A stretch of DNA of 64,000 bases from Acheta domesticus (GCA_031308135.1 JAHLJT010009436.1:118856678-118920677), one strand, 5' to 3'; positions 33,501-48,500 are shown, numbered from the stretch's first letter. The notes: generated from the sequence alone by a model not told the origin. A program made the numbers and translations.

Positions 33501-36500
33501 TTACGGTATTTCGCGTCTTTCTCAGGTCTGCCGCTAGATATCGCATGATCGTGACCGCAAAAGCAATGCTTGCAATCATGCAACATCTAGCGGTAGGTCC
33601 GAGAAAGACGCGAAATGCCGTGTGATATTCCATAGTTTCGATAGGGACTTGAGAGGCAGCTATGTAAAAATCGCACTATTTTGTTATATTCAACTTCAAT
33701 ACTTTTATTTTGAGAGATTTACTTTTATTTTATGAGATAACCCTTACTACTTCCCTAGCTTTCAATGGTGATTAAATCTGAGTAAACAGGATGAATTAAT
33801 ATTTAATCAGATTTCATGGTCAATAAACAACAATAAAACTAAATGCACAAAAATTCCATTGACCCAATAATACTTGTGCTTAAACAATGTTCACCACGCA
33901 TCTCCTTCAATCAACGTGATCCAGTAATGGGTCGCAGAGCAAATTAAACCATGGCAGTGATTTAACTCTGTAGAACACATACCAAACATCTAGACTGCCA
34001 CACACACAAAATTTGTTTTGATGTCATTTTTATCATCACATTCAATGTCATCGTAACTACCTTGCTTCCCCTAACGTTTCCAGAAATGAGATTGATTGTA
34101 AATCAGCACCAACTACGTTACTTGATCTTGACAGTCTCTCAAAACACCTTTCTGCAAAATGTTGGTTCCACCTTAATCAGGAAAGTAAGCAGAAACTCAG
34201 TCATTTTAACAATACAGAATACTCTTGGTAAAGACTTGACGTATCTATCATAAAGCTACTGAAACAAAGAATTCTGATATTATGAATGCACCTTAGACCC
34301 ACTGGGCCGATCTGGGTAGCCAAAAATCGCTAAAGCAGTAGTACGATATCGAACCGAAGGATCTTGGGTTCGAATCCCGCCTGGGGAATGGGTTGTGTGT
34401 TTCGTGATTGTGTGTGTTGTCTATCTGCAATGTGCTTGATTGCCCCAGTGGTTGGGGTCAGGAAGGGCATCTGGCTATTAAATCATCACAGGGGAAAAAA
34501 ATTAAAATTACATAAACCTTGCCATCTCAATGACAATATGAAGATAAAAGCAGTGCCACTTTAACGCCAAGGCGAAACCGATTACCGCCGGAAGCCACGC
34601 TCACTAAGGGAGTCACAAAATAACAAACACACCCTTCAGGAAGTATATTAAACTTTTTACTTTCTCACCTACTTCGTAAGTAGTAAGGATAAATTATGTA
34701 TATGATGTAATTATGTAAGAAATGATGCGGTGGAAAACGTAATTTTTCGACAGAAAGGGCACGCACGGTGGGGTCCTAGAAACAAAAGTGGATAAATCTT
34801 GTTCCTACAAGTGGTAAATTATAGAGGTCTGGATTCTCCGCGATTTTTTACCGACCAGCGCTCGCTCGCCTCTCTTCTCTCGAGACCACGCGCTCGACTG
34901 TCCTTCGCAGCCGGTTGCGGACTCCCGGGAGCCGGCACCCCACCGAGACTCGGCCGGTTGTCGACAACCGGCGGACCCCGTTCTGGCGAACTGCGTCACG
35001 TAACAATCGGCCGACACGTCGGAGTAAATATCTAATGCCAAGTTTCAGGAAAAGGAAGGAATGTTGAATGGTTTTTAAAATGACTAATAATTTCGTTTTT
35101 CAAATTTAAAATATAGACGAATTTTAATATTAATTTTCAAATAATAAATTTTAATATAAAAAAGAATAAAAAGCTTTAAAAATCGACACCCAGGACGCAC
35201 TGGAGAACCTCAAGTGGATCTATTACAGTTCTGCCTGTGACTTCAAAGAAAAGGCATTCAAAAGTTTTAGAGATAAATTCCGTTCTTTGTAATGACTAGG
35301 CATCGGATGTTTAGGAAATTGCCTATTTTATTCTAATGAACATAAAATCATTAATTTTCCTTCATTTTATTTGGTGTAAATACAAATGCTCTGCTAACTT
35401 TAGATGCAAGTGCAATGAAATATATTAGCACCTTTCCCTTCCACTTTTGAATTTTAGTTTTCTTTTTCCAAATATTTTTGTTGTTGGTGTTGTAATTTTC
35501 AAGCATCTGAGACGCAGGTCTTAGTTTCTTAACCCGGCAGTAGCGCGTGGGGTGCCTCAGACACCCCAGCATTGTTTTCAGCTGATTGTACTTTTAGTTT
35601 TATTTATAATCTTGCGAGCTTTTCAATACCTTTCGAGGAAATCTTTATGCACATATCTCGACCCTTCTCTTTCAACTGCTTCCTGTACTTTCCTGGAAAT
35701 TTCGTCGCAACGGCGATGGCGCGCTGCGTGGGAGCCACCGAGTCACCTCGCACAACCTTTGTTATCTCTTCCTGCCACGTTGAGCAATAGTTCACCTAAA
35801 GGAAGGGGGTCTCGTGGAGCTTCAATACTACTCCACAGAAGCCAATGATTCACAATTTCAGCTTTTACGATTTTTTAATTACAATTAATCGCTTATCTTG
35901 TATTGAAACATAAAATAATGGAGTAATTGAAAAACATTGTACTCGTACATATAAAACTTTATATGCATCATTTCGTGAATACATACTTTTGCCGAATTTA
36001 AAATAATGTTAAACGTGTGTATATAATAGTAAATAATGTATTTTGAATTGTTGAGTTGAATAGGCTGATGTGCTGTGACTGCTGTTGTTTGGCCACCGAC
36101 TGAGTCGTCAAATTCAGAGGCCATGGCGGCTTACATCAACTATTTCACAATAAATTAGTACGCCCATTGACGAAAAGACGTTTTGACTCAAGGAAAATAG
36201 TACTCACCTCATTTTGTCTAGCATATGCGTTTTTCTTATATACTCGTGAAATTATGACCAAATGTTCATTGTATTTAATAAATATGCCTTATATTCGGAT
36301 TTGTAAGAAACTTAAACGACATTACAATTGGTACGAAACGAATTATTTTCCCTTAAGCACTATAAATATAAAAAATTAAAAAGTCATGCAATAAAGATTT
36401 AAATTTATTTTCAGACTCTTTTTTTTTTTTTAATTTGTTTATTTTAAGTCGCATCAACTGCTATGGTTATTAGCGACTACCAATTTCACACAATACTCTC

Positions 36501-39500
36501 ACAATGACAATGATAAATAAATAGGAAATAATAAACAGAAACAATAAGCCAAAACAGAAACAACAAACAATAAATAAACAGAAAAATTATACAGAAAAAT
36601 TTAACAGTTTTGAATCATATTTAAAAGGATTATATGTCATTTAGGAAATTACAAGATTTACAGAAATGTAGTATTTTTTTTTGATAATCCTCGGATGTTA
36701 GGATTAGTTCTTCATCATGTTCATTAATATTCTGCTCGCGTCTGTTGTCCTGAAATAGATTACAGTAGTATAGCAAATGATGGTATTGCAGGGCACACAG
36801 ATGGGAGGGGGATCTCTGGTTAGAAGATGCTTGTGACTAAAATTACAATGACCTGTTCTTATTCGTGATAAGAACAGACTCTTGTTTGCCTTAATTCTTT
36901 CAAAAAATGTATTGTTTCGTCTCTATAAAATTATTTCTAATCAATCGATAAATTGCCACTTTTCAACAAATAATCGTTAAATGATTTTGTATTTTCTTTC
37001 GATTACAATTAATTGAAAGAGTTGCAATCACTACGTGCGGCGACTTTATATACCGTATGCATTGAGCAGCGAAGCTACCGAGCAGTCCGGCGCCGACCGA
37101 GCGGCCGAGCGCTCGAGCGCTCTGCCACTCCCGAGTCTCGGCGGGAGCCGCAAGGCGGCCGGTCGAAATATCCGTTAAATTGCTATCTCTTCCCCCTAAG
37201 CAAGGTCCCCCTCCCTTCGCCGAGCGTCGGCGCGGGGCCCGAGAGTCTCGAGCGGTTGTTTTCGCCTGATTGCAGAGCTCTAGTAAATTACGAGGGTGAA
37301 TCAAATATAAACGAGACTATTTTTATCTATTTATTTATTTAGTGTAATGTAGAAGCTAAGTACACATCTTTTTTTCACATAATCTCCTGCTTTGGAAATG
37401 CATTTTGACTTGCGGATTGGAAGATTTTTAATTAGAGCTCTGCAATCAGGCGAAAACAACCGCTCGAGACTCTCGGGCTCCGCGCCGACGCTCGGCGAAG
37501 GGAGGGGGACCTTGCTTGAGGGGGAAGAGATAGCTGTTTAACGGACATTTCGACCGGCCCCCTTGCGGTTCCCGCCGAGACTCGGGAGTTGCCGAGCGCC
37601 CGAGCGCTCGGCCAAGCGCCGGACTGCACGGTAGCTTCGCCCCTCAATGCATGTACGGAATATAAGTCGCCGCATGTAGTGATCGCAACTCTTTCAATTC
37701 ATTGCAATCGAAAGAAAATACAACTTCAATTAAACGATTAATTTGTTGAAAAGTAACAATTTATCGATTGACTGGAAATAATTTTATAGAGACGAAACAA
37801 TACATTTTTTGAAAGAATGAAGGCAAACAAGACTCTGAAAATATATTTTTATTTTTTTCTTTATTTATAGTGCTTAAGGGAAGATAATTCGTTGCGTACC
37901 AATTGTAATGTCATTTAAGTTTCTAACAAACCCGAATATAAGGCATATTTATTAAATACAATTAATATTTGGTCATAATTTCACGAGTATATAATAAAAA
38001 AAACATATGCTAAACAAAAATGAGGTGGGTACTATTTTCCTTGCGTCAAAACGTCTTGTGTCATTGGGCGAACTAATTTATTGTGAAATAGTCGATGTAA
38101 GCCGCCATGGCCTCTGTATTTGTGGACTCAGTCGGTGGCCAAACAACAGCGGTCACGGCACATTAGCCTATTCAACTCAACAATTCAAAATACATTATTT
38201 ACTATTATATACACACGTTTAACATTATTTTAAATTCGGCAAAAATATGTATTCACGAAATGATGCATTTAAAGTTTTATATGTACGAGTACAATGTTTT
38301 TCAATTACTCCATTATTTATGTTTCAATACAAGATAAGCGATTCATTGTAATTAAAAAATAGTAAAAACTGAAATTGTGAATCATTGGCTTCTGTGGAGT
38401 AGTATTGAAGCTCCACGAGACCCCCTTCCTTTAGGTGAACTATTGCTCAACGTGGCAGGAAGAGATAACAAAGGTTGTGCGAGGTGACTCGGTGGCTCCC
38501 ACGCAGCGCGCCATCGCCGTTGCGACGAAATTTCCAGGAAAGTACAGGAAGCAGTTGAAAGAGAAGGGTCGAGATATGTGCATAAAGATTTCCTCGAAAG
38601 GTATTGAAAAGCTCGCAAGATTATAAATAAAACTAAAAGTACAATCAGCTGAAAACAATGCTGGGGTGGCTGAGGCACCCCACGCGCTACTGCCGGGTTA
38701 AGAAACTAAGACCTGCGTCTCAGATGCTTGAAAATTACAACACCAACAACAAAAATATTTGGAAAAAGAAAACTAAAATTCAAAAGTGGAAGGGAAAGGT
38801 GCTAATATATTTCATTGCACTTGCATCTAAAGTTAGCAGAGCATTTGTATTTACACCATATAAAATGAAGGAAAATTAATGATTTTATGTTCATTAGAAT
38901 AAAATAGGCAATTTCCTAAACATCCGATGCCTAGTCATTACAAAGAACGGAATTTATCTCTAAAACTTTTGAATGCCTTTTCTTTGAAGTCACAGGCAGA
39001 ACTGTAATAGATCCACTTGAGGTTCTCCAGTGCGTCCTGGGTGTCGATTTTTAAAGCTTTTTATTCTTTTTTATATTAAAATTTATTATTTGAAAATTAA
39101 TATTAAAATTCGTCTATATTTTAAATTTTGAAAAAACGAAATTATTAGTCATTTTAAAAACCATTCAACATTCCTTCCTTTTCCTGAAACTTGGCATTAG
39201 ATATTTACTCCGACGTGTCGGCCGATTGTTACGTGACGCAGTTCGCCAGAACGGGGTCCGCCGGTTGTCGACAACCGGCCGAGTCTCGGTGGGGTGCCGG
39301 CTCCCGGGAGTCCGCAACCGGCTGCGAAGGACAGTCGAGCGCGTGGTCTCGAGAGAAGAGAGGCGAGCGAGCGCTGGTCGGTAAAAATCGCGGAGAATGC
39401 AGACCTTTATTTTTAATCCCGACATCGTAAAAGGAACTGGATTGTGCCATGAGCCATTTGTGCACGAAGGCCTCCACTCCCGCGTTGCCTTGGAATCGTT

Positions 39501-42500
39501 GCCCTCCCAGCGCTTTTTTAAGCGACCCAAGCAGATGAAAATCGCCGGGTGATATGTCAGGGCTATAGGGAGAATGTTCAAGTGGAGTCCATCTCATTTC
39601 CTCTAATTTGGCGCATGTCAGAGTTGCAGTATGGGGCCAAGCGTTGTCGTGAAGCAGAAGGAACTTTACGGAACCCTAGGTCTTTGGTGATAAATTCTTG
39701 ACAGCTCCCATGACTTATTCCAACCTCTGCTGCAATGTCTGAAACTGTGCGACGTCGATCCTCTTCAACAACTGCTCGAATCGAGCAAATGTGCTCCTTC
39801 GTAATGCTGGTCCGAGGACGGCGATCATGTTCCTCCGTTTCAACGGGCGTATGTAAAATGGGGACCAAATAATCCCTTCATTTTATCTCGTGAAACTTAC
39901 TTCTTAATCCTATATGTAAAATGCGGACCCGACCATCTCAGGTAAGAAACGGACTGAGGAGGCAGGAAGTGCAGGTAGTAAGAGGGTCGCCGCCGCCGCC
40001 GCACTGCTATCCAGCATTTCCTTGAGCCTTTCCCTTCACTTGCCAGGCGCAGGTCCTTCGAGAGATACAGTAATAACAATAGTCTCATTTGCTTTTCGAG
40101 CTTTGAAGTAGCAACACAGTTTACGTTTCTTCAAAGATGGAAGTGAAAATTGGTGTTACGCACAAAGGGAAAGAACGGGTGATAGATAATATTTGACGAT
40201 GATATTTGATAGATTAATTTTTTTACTTGTATCCCACGTCGTTAATATTTACATTAGCGGTGATTTGTTTACGTAATTACATTTATGAGTACTTGTGCTT
40301 TAAATAATGCCAAGTAATGTTTCTCGAAAACGTAACCGTTTTCTATGAAAACTTGCTCAAAATTCCGCATTTTCACAGACGCTCAAACGACATTTTCTCA
40401 TAAATGACTCCAAATGTTTTCTTCAATCATTTCAGATCGATAGTGCAAATTGCACTCTTTGATATGACGTAAAGTTCATTTTATGGTATTTTTTTGTTTT
40501 TCAAAAATTAGACAAATGTATTTTTTAAGATCTCTAAGACCGTTAATATGCACTTTTCCACCAATTTGTAAACACTGTTGTATTTGTGAGTGAAAGTGCT
40601 TCAAGAGACTTCTAATGAAGTTTTTCGAAGACTCAAAACGTTTCTGTGAAAAAGAGCTAAAGGAATATTTCCAGATATTTTCCAAACAGCAAAAATTAAG
40701 CCACTTTTTAAAAAAAGGGAAGAAAAATGAATTTCAAAATTACCGTCCAATTTCTCTTTTGTCAGTTTTCGCAAAAATATTAGAGAGGCTTTTTCTACTC
40801 ACGAATGGAAACTTTTCTTACGAAAAACAAAGCGTTTTCAGACTCACAACACGGTTTAGAAAATCAAAATATACGGAAACTGCCATTTTTTCTTTTCTCA
40901 AAGATGTTGCTTCATCAATAGACCAAAGTGAAGCACCCATTGGAATATTCTTAGATCTTTTGAAAGCTTTTGACGTTATTGACCATAATATCTTGCTTCC
41001 AAAATTACCTTCATATGGAATTCGTGGTATTCTCCTAGATGGGATAACTTCGTACCTTAAACAACGGACTCAAAGAGTAGAAATACCATACTGGCAAGAA
41101 AGGATATTGCATACTTATGTTTCCAATTCTTTGCCAATTGAGCATGGAGTCCCCCAAGGTTCGATATTAGGTCCTATTCTCTTTCTGTCATATGTAAACG
41201 ATATGCCCTCGTCTATTAAAAATGGAAGAACGGTTCTGTTTGCCGATGACACGAATGTTCTTTGCAAAAAAGAAGCAGTAAATATTACGATTGGTTTAAT
41301 GGTTTAATAATAACAAATTAATTGTTAACGAAAGAAAAACTGTTTCAATGCACTTTTGCATTTCAAATCGGCAATCGCATATTCCACTGAAAATGAACAA
41401 TATGCAATTAGCTGATGTTGAGGTAACAAAATTTTTAGGTCTCTCAATTCAATCAAACCTCAAATGGAATGTACATATAACAGAATTAAACACTGAATTA
41501 AGTTCATTATGTTACGCATTCAGAATTCTTTCAAATTCTGTCAGCCTTCATGCAGCTCGTTGCGTTTATTTTGCAAATGTACTTTCTCGCCTGAGATATG
41601 GCATAAAATTCTGGGGAAGCTCATCCTATAGTACTCAGACCTTCAGATTGCAAAAGAAAATTATTCGAATAATGAAAAAATGCCTTCCACGTGATCCCTG
41701 CAAGTCTATTTTCATTGAGCTTGGAATCTTACCATTGCCTTGTCTATTTATTTACGAATCTGTATATTTGTCAAAAATGACCTACTTAACGGAGGGAACA
41801 TTTTCATGGAATATTGATATTTGTAATTACAACACACGCCGTAGAAATCACGTGCATCAAGTGCCAGTATCAACAGCTCAGTACAAGAAATCAACATACA
41901 ATACATGTACGTTACTTTACAACGCATTGCGTGACGCATTAAACAACGCAACGATGACATTAAACAATTAAAGTCGGTACACAAATTTAAGTTAAAAGTA
42001 ACATCTTTTCTGCTGCAAAACTGTTTCTAAACAATTAGAGACTATTACCGATCGTCAAAAAGAAAAATAATGTGTATTTTAACAAAACAATGATATATAA
42101 TGAATTTGTTTACTTTTGTATTGTATACATTAAAAAAATATTTACTATGCCTGTAACAAGTAATGGACTTCAGTTTCCGGGTCAATGACCCCCAACTCGA
42201 TCAGGTTTTGGTCCAGTTTCCCTAATCCATTGAGCAAATGCTGAGATGGCCCCTTGTTTTGCTTCTGGACGTAAATGTAACTTCACTGTGCGCACGTTTT
42301 GTTGAGCACTCCTTTTGCTTGTAATGGTAGCAGTAGAACGGATGTTCATTACTATTTTGTTAAGTTCATTTACCGTTGAAATTGATTTTCTATAACCCGG
42401 GGACAAACGTTTTTCAAATTCTTATTTTTCTAAAATAATTATTTTCTAAATTCTTATTTCTAGATTTTCAAATGCTGCTTTTTTTAAAATTCTGGGCCTC

Positions 42501-45500
42501 AAGAAAATGTGCGCAGATAATCTCTTTCCCCTCACGTCATATACAGTTTTTCTGTTTTTTGACCAAATAAATAAGTTCTCATAATTATAATAAAGTAAAA
42601 AAATCGCTAATGTAAATATTGTGAGAGACAAGTCAAAAAAATTACATTTTTCCAATTTTTGAAAACAACAACAAAAGAATAGAGCATTATGGCGTTTCGT
42701 CATTTCATAAAATACATTAGGCACTACCCCTACCAAAAGTTAAAAAAAAATTGGAGCCGTTTTCGAGAAAATCTTGTTTTTGTAATTTTTTTAAATTGCA
42801 CATATTGCACGCAATATTGCAAGAAAATTACTAAAATGTTCAAAAAATGCACGTGACCATAATGAAAGAACTCACTTTGGACAACAATTTTTATTGGAAA
42901 GAAAAATCCCTATCTTCAATATTGTAGTTCCAGAATGACGCCGAAAAAAAATATAAACTTTTGCAATTTTCAAAAATTCAGAGTTATCCGCAAAAATCGA
43001 ACCTACGCCACCTTTAATAAGTGTATTTTACTCTATTTTTACAAGAATTTTTTTTAATTGAAAAGGTTTTGAAAAAATTTTGAAAATGTCCGGGGGGCTT
43101 CATGTAAAGTACCCTCAAATTTTACGGAATCTTTTTCAAAATCTCAAAGCTTCCACTAGAACCAGATCGACCCGGGAATATGCATTTTGGAAGAAATCGT
43201 ACGTATGGTTTCGGCGCTAGCAGTATTCACAGACGGACGAACAGACGGACGTTTTCCTTTCAATTGGTTTTTTCGGTATCAAGGACCACAAAGGAGGGGT
43301 TCTGGCAACACCACGTGTTAGGGGATTTTTTTTTCTTAATTTACTAACTGTTTTTATCCACTTTTTCTTTATCAGCACCCGGCAACGATTTTTTTTCTGG
43401 CGAAAATTGGCCATCAGATATCATGAACAGATAAACATTGTTATAAGATTTGTTTTGTACAATAGTGAAACACAGACATATGAATGTAAACAATGCTGTA
43501 TAGGTTTCTGTAAAATTATTGATTCAACAGATGCTGGACTAACATGTATTCATTGATCATTTAGCTGATCTTAATTTAAATACTAAATAGACTTGTGGTC
43601 AAGGGTGTGATAATGGGGCAAATATGAGAGGAAAAAATAACACATTGTGGGTTCGTATTTTAAATGTAGACCTAATCTCCAGTTTTTTGTTCCTTATTGC
43701 ACTCATACTCTCATTTTAGTAATTAATGATGCAGCAAAATTAAATTTCCATACAGTAGACTCCTTTTCTATTATTCAAAAACTACGAGGGTTTTTTTTCA
43801 ACCTCCGATAACTCATAAAAACAATCACGTGAGTGGTGGGAGGCAGGGTTGAGCAGAAGGCGACAATACATTTCCCCCTCTATAATTTCTGCCACTAGCA
43901 TCGTCATTACGCCATTTTCAGCTGAGTTGCAGATACATAAACATGGCTGCTACAATTGATGTTCCCGCCAAGTGTGAATAGCGCAGTGTAATTCAATTTC
44001 TTCAAGCAGACAGTGGCGTAGCGTGACTCACGCGTTTGGGGATGCTCAACAATAACACACAAAATGTCACTATCAACTACTTCGTCTCACAGGCGAACGC
44101 AACACAAGGCAGATACACTGGGACTACTTCCACGATCTCGATTGCTTACGACGGTGTGGGCGCTTCCCACAAAATCCTCACAGCAGTCAGGGCTGCCGAT
44201 GTCTTGAAAGCAAATTATACAATGGCTCAGCTTTAATTCTTATACGCGAATGGCAATAAGACCATTTGTTAATTTATACATTGCAGACTTAAATAATATG
44301 TAATCTATTTTAGAGATAATACAATTTCTTGGATATTAATTAAGAAATAGTAGTCAGGCACTATTTCTACAGTTTGTACCCATGACCAAGCGGGGACTCC
44401 CGAGTGAGAGAGAGAAAGATAATTTACTGAACGCCTGAAGTGTGCTGCGCTCTCGTGCACAACGAGCTTCTTTCCGCAGTAGACGCTAGCGTAAAGCAGT
44501 CGGGTTTCTCTGGGCCAGGGGTGAAGAGGGGAGAGGGGGACCTCGCCATCTGCGCATGCGTCATTGCTCGTCGCAATCTGGCGGCCGACGCTGAAGTATT
44601 TTAGCTTCCCACCAATCAGAGGCCAGCTTCAACAGCCCGCCGAATTCAATCATAGGAAATCAATTTTAAATTAATACAAAACGTGTTTCGCTCAACAGAC
44701 CACTAGTAAGATTATCAATACAGTATTTAAGGTTCTTATATACGGGGATGCTCAGCATCTCAGCGTCCCCTGACGCTACGCCACTGCAAGCAGAAGGGAA
44801 TAGTGCAGCTGAAATTCATCGAAGGATGATCCGAGTATACGGTGATAACTTTATGGCAGATGGTGTTGTACGTGAATGGTGCAGGAAGTTTAAAGAAGGC
44901 CGAGCCGATGTTCACGATGAAGGGGGACAAGGACGCAAGTCTGTCGCATCAGAAGACATTGTTCAACGAATTGACAAAATGGTTCGCGAAAAACGGAGAT
45001 TTACCATCAGTGAGTTGAGCGTAGAATTTCCTGAAGTTTCAAGATCAAGTGTGTACACAATCGTCACAGAACACCTACGGTACAAAACACTGTGCGCTCG
45101 ATGGGTTCCAAAGATGTTGTCTGATGACCACAAAGTCCGCCGAATGGGATCAGCGCTGACGTTTCTCACCCGTTATGAGGTTGAAGGTGAAGATTTTTTG
45201 AAATTTATTGTGACTGGAGATGAAACCTGGATTCAGTATTGCACTCCAAAAACAAAACAACAGTCACAACAATGGATGCACTCACACTCACCAAACAAAC
45301 CGAAAAAGTTCAAACAAACATTCAACAACTGAACAGTTATGGCTACAGTGTTTTGGGGCCAAAAGAGAGTGTTGCTTATTGAATTCATGGAACCGGGGTC
45401 TACAATCAATGCAGCTGTTTATTGTCAGATTTTACAACGGTTACGGAGAGTCATTCAAAACAAAAGAAGAGGCATGATGACTTCTGGAGTTCTTCTGATT

Positions 45501-48500
45501 CATGACAATGCTCGCCCTCAAAGTGGTGCTGTAACCCAACGACTTCTTGAGCAATTTCGATGGGAAGTTTTTGAACATTCGGCATGTAGCCCCGATTTAG
45601 CACCAAGCGATTTCCATCTCTTTCCTGAACTGAAAAAGGGCAGAGCTTCCAGAGTACAGAGGAACTTCAAAACATTGTCAAGAACTATCTCAACTCACTG
45701 GCGGCAACATTCTATGCAGAGGGGATTGGAAAGCTCGTCCATAGATATGACAAATGCCTGAATCTTTACGGTGACAATGTCGAAAAGTAACCATATTTGT
45801 ACATAACATTTGGTAATAAATTTATTTTGTTATTTACATTTGTATTGTTTTTATGAGCTATCAGAAGTTGAAAAAAAACACCCTTCGTACTTTTTTCATT
45901 GCATTCCAAAAGATGGAATGTTCTAATGAAAATATTGTTCAATTATCTTTTAAATTCATTTCTATTTGATGGGAACGTTGTGTTGAAGCAATTGAACCCA
46001 TTGCGATTTGGTTCATGAGAAGTTTGCCAAAGCTTATCAGAAAAGCACAATGCCCAAAATTACAATATATCAATTAAATATGAAGCTGAATGCTTGCTGG
46101 AAAAGTTACAAAATTTTCAGTTTATTTGTTCACTTATTTGGTTTGAAATCATGTCGTCAGAGAACATTGTCAAAAATATTGCAAAGTCCTGATTTGCATA
46201 ATTCATCATGAATTGAAAACTTTGCTCTTCTTAAAACAAACATTCAGACATATCGCAATCATTTCAATAATATGCTAAAGCACTGCAACTGGGCTCGCTA
46301 ATTCATGGAATTTCCTCCCATCTACATGTAGGCAAAAAAAAGAAAACTATGTTCACTTATGACAATGAGAATGCAAGAAAATCAAAAAGACAATTTCACA
46401 TTCATTTTTTTATTACTATTATTGGCACTAGTTTTCATCTAGAGGAAACATTTCAATTGCACAAGAGCACAAGGCGGGATTTCGGATCTTTCATGGGGGG
46501 GGGGGCAAATTTGGACGCTATTATAAACACGAAAATATTCGTTTATATTAATACTTTAAATTAATTGTGCTGTAATATACACATAAATAATTTTCAATTT
46601 TGTTAATTATTTAATTGATTATTAAATATTAATAAGATTAGTTGAACACAAAGGTGATGATCTTCAACGTTATTGAACTGGCCGAACTGTAAATTCAATG
46701 ATCCATTTTTTCTCAATGAATCATATCGAAATATCGAAAATATTTATTATTTATTATGATCACAAATGTTTATACATAAACGTGCTATTCTGTAGCACCA
46801 CTACTTATTTTCTCGTTATAGAATGCTGCGAAAAATCGATTTCGAGATTTCAACCGAAATACACGTTTTGGAGGTCCCCTGACGCCGCAAAAGTTTGTTT
46901 TTTACTTTCTCGCCTTACGAATACTTCGTAAGAAGAGAAAGTTATGTAATCGTGCGCCGGAAAACGGTGAATTTTCGCCAGAAACACTCTTATAGCAGGG
47001 GTCTGGTAACGAAAAAGTGGATGAAACCTGTTGCTAAATTTAGAAAAAAAATCCTCTATCTCGTGATGTAGTCAAAATCCATATTTTGTTGCTTCTTGAT
47101 ACTGCAAAATCGATTGACGGCAAAACGTCCGTCTGTGGTCAACGCTAGCGCCTAAACCGTTCAGCTGATTTTCTTCAAAATTGATATTCTCCGGCCGTTT
47201 TTACTCGTCTCAAGACCTCTGGAATTTGCAAACCGATATTTTAGTAATTGAGGGTACTTTACATGAAGCCCATTTTGAGATTTTCAAAGTTAAAAGAAAA
47301 TGGCTCCAATTTTTTTGAAAACGTCGTCCGTCCGTTTGTTTGGTGTATGTGAACAACACAAGCCCCTAAACTATGAGTACGATTTTTCCCAAACTGAATA
47401 AACCCTTGTCGATCTGGCTTGAGTCGAAGATCTGCGATTTTGAAAAACATTCATTAATTTTACTTTGGGGGTACTTTACATGAAGCTCTCGGGATATGTT
47501 CAAAATATTTTCAAAAATCGCTCTTTAAAGTTCTTGTAAAAAGAGAGTGAAATACATTTAGAAAGATGGCATGGGTTCGATTTTCACTGTTAAATCTGAA
47601 TTTTGAAAGTTGCAAGATATTGAAATTTTAGGCGTATTCTTACAACTACAAAATTAAATTGGAGATTTTTCTTTCAAGTAATTTTTTCTTCATAATTAGT
47701 TTTTTCGTTTAGGTTATGCACAGTTTACTGAAAATGTTAGTTTTCGCGCTTTATTGCGTCCAATACGTGCAATATTCAAAAATATCAAAACTATTTTCTC
47801 GAAAACGGCACTCGATTTTTCTTTAAACCTTTGGGTGGATAGTATTAAATGTACTCTCTAAGATGACATAGACTTTTTTGCTCTATTCTTATGTTATTGT
47901 TTTCCGAAATTACACTAATGTATTTTTTTCTTGTCTCTCACGTCGCGTCGTTAATATTTACATTGTTCATATAATAATGTAACATATTAACATGTTACAT
48001 TATTTGTTCGTTGTTTAGAACCGAGAAAACACGAACACTTCTCTTTCACATCAGCTCTCATTTACAACCTAACCACAGAGCTATGATGACAAAAGGAGTT
48101 ATTAAACTAGTTGTTAAAATCGTTCCTGGTAGAATGTTTGCGTTGTATGAAAATATACCAAGATGGCTCATACTATATAAATGGCTTGTTTCACCATCTT
48201 TACCACTATATCTGTAATAAACGAGAAATTCTCTTTCTTTTTGAGAGTTAAATTTGAATGTTATGACTAGACCTAGGAATTTTAGGCACAAAAAAGGTTT
48301 GGTTTAGGCTCCTAAAATACGCTACAAAATTACGAAATTATGCTCTAATAGGCATTAAAATCGACGTTTTTGGCACTTAAAATAGGTTACAGAATGACTA
48401 AGCCAGGCAAGAAAATGGACAAGAAAAAGTTAAATTTCTGGCTTCTAGAACCGATCTCAAGAAGATTAAATTAGGTATTTTTTATTATGCAGGAAAAAAG

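Larger units (their letters stand above)
43785..45887 (+). mobile_element. Mariner element, near full length, with hAT insertion
   Basis: TIRs CGAGGGTTTTTTTTCAAC and, inverted, CGAAGGGTGTTTTTTTTCAA, both continuing to CTCATAAAAAC, flanked by TA at 43783-43784 and 45888-45889. Without the inserted 784 bp (hAT plus one TSD copy) it is about 1.32 kb, the normal mariner size. Confidence 0.92.

Noticed and set aside
34340..34390. Functional tRNA gene at a perfect T-arm
   Set aside because: The A box and anticodon arm do not fold into a tRNA and the sequence continues into a repeat body.
35351..35795. Small proteins shared by both E arms (73 and 63 codons)
   Set aside because: Present in both copies only because the arms are duplicates. 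No known homology and no transposase signature, though a real cargo frame cannot be excluded.
42182..42406. 74-codon minus-strand frame after the LINE
   Set aside because: No domain. Lies between the LINE tail and family A, and I cannot support a gene.
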